From Falsiroseomonas ponticola (GTDB lineage Bacteria > Pseudomonadota > Alphaproteobacteria > Acetobacterales > Acetobacteraceae), in contig NZ_JAERQN010000001.1 of the NCBI RefSeq assembly GCF_016805305.1, positions 124,001-188,000 on the forward strand: a DNA stretch of 64,000 bases, read 5' to 3'. Both the position numbers and the translations under genes were made by a program. This document shows, one piece after another, positions 60,922 through 64,000 of the stretch. Numbering within the stretch: position 1 is the first letter of the stretch; each line of letters opens with the position of its first letter. The notes under the pieces were generated by a model. The model saw nothing but the letters and a program-made list of their open reading frames with translations, did not search any database and was not told the origin of the DNA.

Positions 60922-62505
60922 ATGGCGATCGAACGGCGCGACATCCTGCTCGGCACCATGGCCATGGCGGCCGGTGCACCGCTGGCCACCCCCGCCCTGG
61001 CGCAGCCGCGCGCCGGCCGCACGCTGCTGCTGGCCGCACCCGGCGCGCCGGAGGGTTTCGACGGCGACGCGCTGCGCCCCGGCACGCAGGAAACCGTGGT
61101 GCAGGTCTATGAGGGGCTGACGCGCTATGGCCGCGTGATCCGCGACGGCCGGCCCTATCTGAACCCCGATGTCATCGAAGGCCATCTCGCCGAAAGCTGG
61201 ACGACCTCGCCGGACGGCAAGACCTGGGTCTTCAAGCTCCGCCAGGGCGTGCGCAGCTTCTTCGGGAATGAGATGACGGCGGCCGATGTCGAATGGGGCT
61301 GGGCCAAGTCCTTCGCCCAGCGCCGCACCGGCGCCTTCATCGCCAATGTCTCCAACGTCACCGCCGTGAAGGCGATCTCGAAATACGAGGTCGAGTTCAC
61401 CCTCTCCGCCCCCAGCATGATCCTGCTGAGCGCGCTCACGCTCTACCTGCCGGCGGTCTATGACAGCACGGAGGTGAAGAAGCACGCGACGCCGGAAGAC
61501 CCCTGGGCGTTGAAGTGGATGGAGACGAACACGGCGGGCTTCGGCGCCTATCACCTGGAATCGATCCGCGCCGGCGAACAGGCCGTCTTCGTCGCCAACC
61601 CCAACTATTTCCGCGAACAGCCCTACTTCACCCGCGTCGTCTATCGCGCCGTGCCCTCCGCCGCGTCGCGCATCACGCTGCTGCGCAGCGGCCAGGTGCA
61701 GTGGATCCATCGCCCGCTGTTGCAGCAGGTGGCGGAGCTGCGAAGCGACCGCCGCGTGAAGACGCAGGACAGCTTCGGCCGCACCATCTCCTCCGTGCGG
61801 ATGAATGTCCGCTTCCCGCCCTTCGACAACAAGCTGGTGCGCCAGGCCTTCAACTATGCCGTGGACAAGCCGGCGCTCATCCAGGGCGTCTTCTTCGGCT
61901 TCGCGGAACAGGCGCGCTCCATCGTCCCGCCCATCGTCGCGGGCTACGACCCGAGCTTCTTCAACTACGATTACGATCCCGCCAAGGCCCGCGCGTTGCT
62001 CGCCCAGGCCAACTTCAACTTCGACCAACAGGTCGAAATCCTCTACTCCCAGATCTTCAACTGGGAGGAGCCGATGTCGATCCAGGTGGCCGCCCAGCTC
62101 CAGGCCGTGGGCGTCAAGGCGCGCGCCGTGCGGATCAGCGACAGCGACATGCGCGCCCGCGGCGCCCCCAACCGCCAGGACATGCCGATGTTCTCCTTCG
62201 AGGACGGGCCCATCGTCCTCGACCCCGTCTATGCCACCTTCCTGCTCGCCCATTCGCAGGGCGTCTCCAACCGCGCCCGCTTCGCCGATCCGCGCATGGA
62301 TGCGCTGATCGACGAGGCGCGCCAGACGCTGGACGTGCCGCGGCGGAACGAGCTGATGCGCCAGGCCCAGCAGCTCTGGATGGAGGAGGCGCCCTGGATC
62401 GTCACCGTCTATCCCACGGTGTGGGAGGCGATGGCCGGCAACATCTCCGGCTGGTGCCCGCATCCGGATGAGCATGAGCGCTGGTACGATCTGAAGGTGG
62501 CCTGA
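60922..62505 (+). CDS. Family 5 (DppA-like) ABC transporter substrate-binding protein
   Basis: 527 residues: twin-Arg-like signal (IERRDILLGTMAMAAGAPLATPALAQ), then VVQVYEGLTRYG, LAESWTTSPDGKTWVFKLRQGVRS and MTAADVEWGW, hallmarks of peptide/opine/nickel receptors. C-terminal segment RFADPRMDALIDEARQTLD is also typical. First gene of a Dpp-type operon, 7 bases before the permease. Divergent from the amidohydrolase with 117 bases between. Confidence 0.93.
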   Translation: MAIERRDILLGTMAMAAGAPLATPALAQPRAGRTLLLAAPGAPEGFDGDALRPGTQETVVQVYEGLTRYGRVIRDGRPYLNPDVIEGHLAESWTTSPDGKTWVFKLRQGVRSFFGNEMTAADVEWGWAKSFAQRRTGAFIANVSNVTAVKAISKYEVEFTLSAPSMILLSALTLYLPAVYDSTEVKKHATPEDPWALKWMETNTAGFGAYHLESIRAGEQAVFVANPNYFREQPYFTRVVYRAVPSAASRITLLRSGQVQWIHRPLLQQVAELRSDRRVKTQDSFGRTISSVRMNVRFPPFDNKLVRQAFNYAVDKPALIQGVFFGFAEQARSIVPPIVAGYDPSFFNYDYDPAKARALLAQANFNFDQQVEILYSQIFNWEEPMSIQVAAQLQAVGVKARAVRISDSDMRARGAPNRQDMPMFSFEDGPIVLDPVYATFLLAHSQGVSNRARFADPRMDALIDEARQTLDVPRRNELMRQAQQLWMEEAPWIVTVYPTVWEAMAGNISGWCPHPDEHERWYDLKVA

Positions 62506-62512
62506 CGCACCC

Positions 62513-63520
62513 ATGCCGATCGGGCGGATGCTGGCGCGGCGCCTGGTCCTGGTGGTGCCGCTGCTTTTCGTGATCCTGCTGGGCACCTTCATGCTGGTGC
62601 GCCTCAGCGGGCAGGACCCCGTGGGCCTGCTGGCCGGCCCCACCGCGACGGCGGCGGAGATCGAGCTGGTGCGCGCCTCGCTCGCGCTCGACCAGCCGAT
62701 CTGGGTGCAGTTCGGCGTCTATCTCGGCAAGGTCGTGCAGGGCGATCTCGGCGCCTCCTGGCTCAGCAACCGGCCGGTGCTGGCGGAGATCCTGGACCGC
62801 GCGCCGGCAACGCTGGAGCTGATGGCCTGGGGCGTGCTGATCGGCGCGGGCATCGGCATCCCCGTGGGGCTGCGCGCCGCCTTCCGGCCCGACCGTGCCT
62901 TCGACCAGCTGAGCCGCTTCTTCTCCCTGCTCGGCTTCTCCGTGCCGACCTACTGGCTCGGCCTCATCATGCTCTTCGTCTTCTTCTACCTGCTGGAATG
63001 GGCGCCGCCCGGCATGGGGCGCATCAGCCTGTTCCTGGAACCGCCGCCCCGCGTCACCGGCAGCTACCTGATCGACGGCCTCATCGCCGCCGACTGGGAA
63101 GTCGCCTCCTCCGCCGCCTCGCAACTCATCCTGCCCGTGCTCTGCGTCGCCATCATCTCCGCGGCGCCGATCATCAAGCAGACCCGCGCCATCGCGCTGG
63201 AGGTGCTGGCCAGCGACTATATCCGCTACGCCCGCGCCCAGGGACTGCCGAAGCGGGAGATCCGCGCCATGGCGCTGCGCAACAGCGCCACGCCCATCGT
63301 CACCTTCATCGGCACGGAGATCACGGGCCTGGTCGGCACCACCTCCCTCATCGAATACGTCTTCGCCTGGGGCGGGCTCGGGCAATACGGGCTGTCGGCC
63401 ATCATCGCGGGCGATTTCGCCGCGGTGCAGGGCTATGTGCTGATGCTGGCGCTCTTCTCCGTCCTCGTCTTCCTGGTGGTCGATATCTACGTCACGCTGA
63501 CGGAGCCCCGCGCGGCATGA
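62513..63520 (+). CDS. DppB-type ABC transporter permease
   Basis: 335 residues with six membrane helices; begins MLARRLVLVVPLLFVILLGTFMLVRLSGQDPV, has the usual periplasmic loop after helix 1, and the EAA motif YARAQGLPKREIRAMALRNSATPIVTFIG. Coupled by ATGA (63517) to the second permease. Confidence 0.95.
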   Translation: MPIGRMLARRLVLVVPLLFVILLGTFMLVRLSGQDPVGLLAGPTATAAEIELVRASLALDQPIWVQFGVYLGKVVQGDLGASWLSNRPVLAEILDRAPATLELMAWGVLIGAGIGIPVGLRAAFRPDRAFDQLSRFFSLLGFSVPTYWLGLIMLFVFFYLLEWAPPGMGRISLFLEPPPRVTGSYLIDGLIAADWEVASSAASQLILPVLCVAIISAAPIIKQTRAIALEVLASDYIRYARAQGLPKREIRAMALRNSATPIVTFIGTEITGLVGTTSLIEYVFAWGGLGQYGLSAIIAGDFAAVQGYVLMLALFSVLVFLVVDIYVTLTEPRAA

Positions 63521-64000
63521 GCGCCACCATCGCCTCCCCCCGCTGGGTCCGGCGCATCGGCGGCATCTCCCGCCGCAGCCCGACTCTCGCGGCCGGCGTC
63601 TTCATCATCCTGGGCTTCGCGGTCATGGCCGTGCTGGCGCCCTGGATCGCGCCCTTCGACCCGGAATTCGCGCAGCCCCGCAACGTGCTGGCCGCGCCGG
63701 GCGGCGCGCATCTCATGGGCACCGACGGCAACGGGATGGATGTCTTCTCCCGCGTCATCGCCGGCGCGCGCTGGGCCTTCGGCATCGCCATCCCCGCCGT
63801 GCTCGTCGGGCTGCTCGCCGGCGTGCCGCTCGGCCTCTATACGGGCTATCGCGGTGGCTGGTTCGATGAGATCGCGATGCGCTTCTTCGATGCGCTGCGC
63901 GTCTTCCCCTCCATCATCCTGGCCCTCGCCGTGGTCGCCGCGGCCGGTCCCTCGCTGCTCAACGTGGTGCTGGTGATCGGCTTCCTCGACAGCCCCGTCT
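63517..64000 (+). CDS. DppC-type ABC transporter permease (partial, 3' end off window)
   Basis: The first 161 residues are visible: a cytoplasmic start, helix 1 (TLAAGVFIILGFAVMAVLAPWIAPF), the conserved HLMGTDGNGMDVFSRVIAGAR and the beginning of the transmembrane core (GLLAGVPLGLYTGYRGGWFDEIAMRFFDALRVFPSIILALAVVA). The EAA loop and the end lie beyond base 64000. ATPase genes probably follow outside the window. Confidence 0.93.
   Translation, partial: MSATIASPRWVRRIGGISRRSPTLAAGVFIILGFAVMAVLAPWIAPFDPEFAQPRNVLAAPGGAHLMGTDGNGMDVFSRVIAGARWAFGIAIPAVLVGLLAGVPLGLYTGYRGGWFDEIAMRFFDALRVFPSIILALAVVAAAGPSLLNVVLVIGFLDSPV

Noticed and set aside
60922..62643. Leftward open frame continuing upstream of the amidohydrolase for about 600 codons
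   Set aside because: It is antisense to the DppA-like gene, has no homology, and the amidohydrolase begins cleanly at 60804.

Overview
The window is very GC-rich and gene-dense, with long runs of genes joined by ATGA stop/start overlaps. It encodes many orphan Bug-type (TctC) solute-binding proteins alongside aromatic- and organic-acid catabolism genes. This content suggests an alphaproteobacterium of the Acetobacteraceae (Roseomonas-like); that assignment is an inference from gene content and codon bias, since no rRNA is present. I see no tRNA, rRNA, CRISPR array, prophage or insertion sequence.

Layout. 1-8710 (minus): a chemotaxis operon, transcribed STAS - cheY - cheA - cheW - two chemoreceptors - cheW - cheR - cheB. 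cheB runs off the left edge. 8839-14821: a divergent phthalate 4,5-dioxygenase-type catabolic cluster (reductase, dihydrodiol dehydrogenase and a 60-residue protein leftward; oxygenase and decarboxylase rightward), with a NicX/M29-like metalloenzyme. All three transcription units carry the same CTTAG-N4-CTAAG palindrome. 14924-19813: DUF1579, AHSA1 and ArsR genes, an HpcH aldolase, a 2-oxoglutarate oxygenase and ilvD. 19822-27260 (minus): an eight-gene operon with a TcuA-like flavoprotein, an SDR, two racemase-fold proteins, three Bug receptors and an isochorismatase-fold hydrolase, divergent from a LysR gene. 28400-34244: an alpha/beta hydrolase, a LeuC/LeuD-like dehydratase pair, a Bug receptor and a quinone reductase. 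34233-39124: 8-oxoguanine deaminase, truncated haemoglobin, MFS transporter, CitE-like lyase and another Bug receptor.

39300-48935 is the most unusual part. It holds thirteen mostly unnamed genes, nearly all predicted to be exported or in the membrane. They include two mitofilin-like proteins, two DUF4239 (bestrophin-like) membrane proteins, a PstS-like binding protein, a DUF6524 protein, a PH-like protein, and two proteins sharing an unnamed domain of about 130 residues ('domain X'). One copy of domain X stands alone and the other is fused to a beta-carbonic-anhydrase-like domain. The pairing of components suggests an undescribed membrane system built by duplication, possibly handling bicarbonate or another anion.

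48939-64000: a CocE-type hydrolase, two paralogous GlcD-like flavoprotein oxidases around an SsuABC/NMT1-type ABC transporter whose ATPase gene is broken by an apparent deletion between short direct repeats, an RraA - CMD - metallo-beta-lactamase - alpha/beta hydrolase operon, a D-aminoacylase-type amidohydrolase, and the start of a Dpp-type peptide/opine ABC transporter cut off by the right edge.
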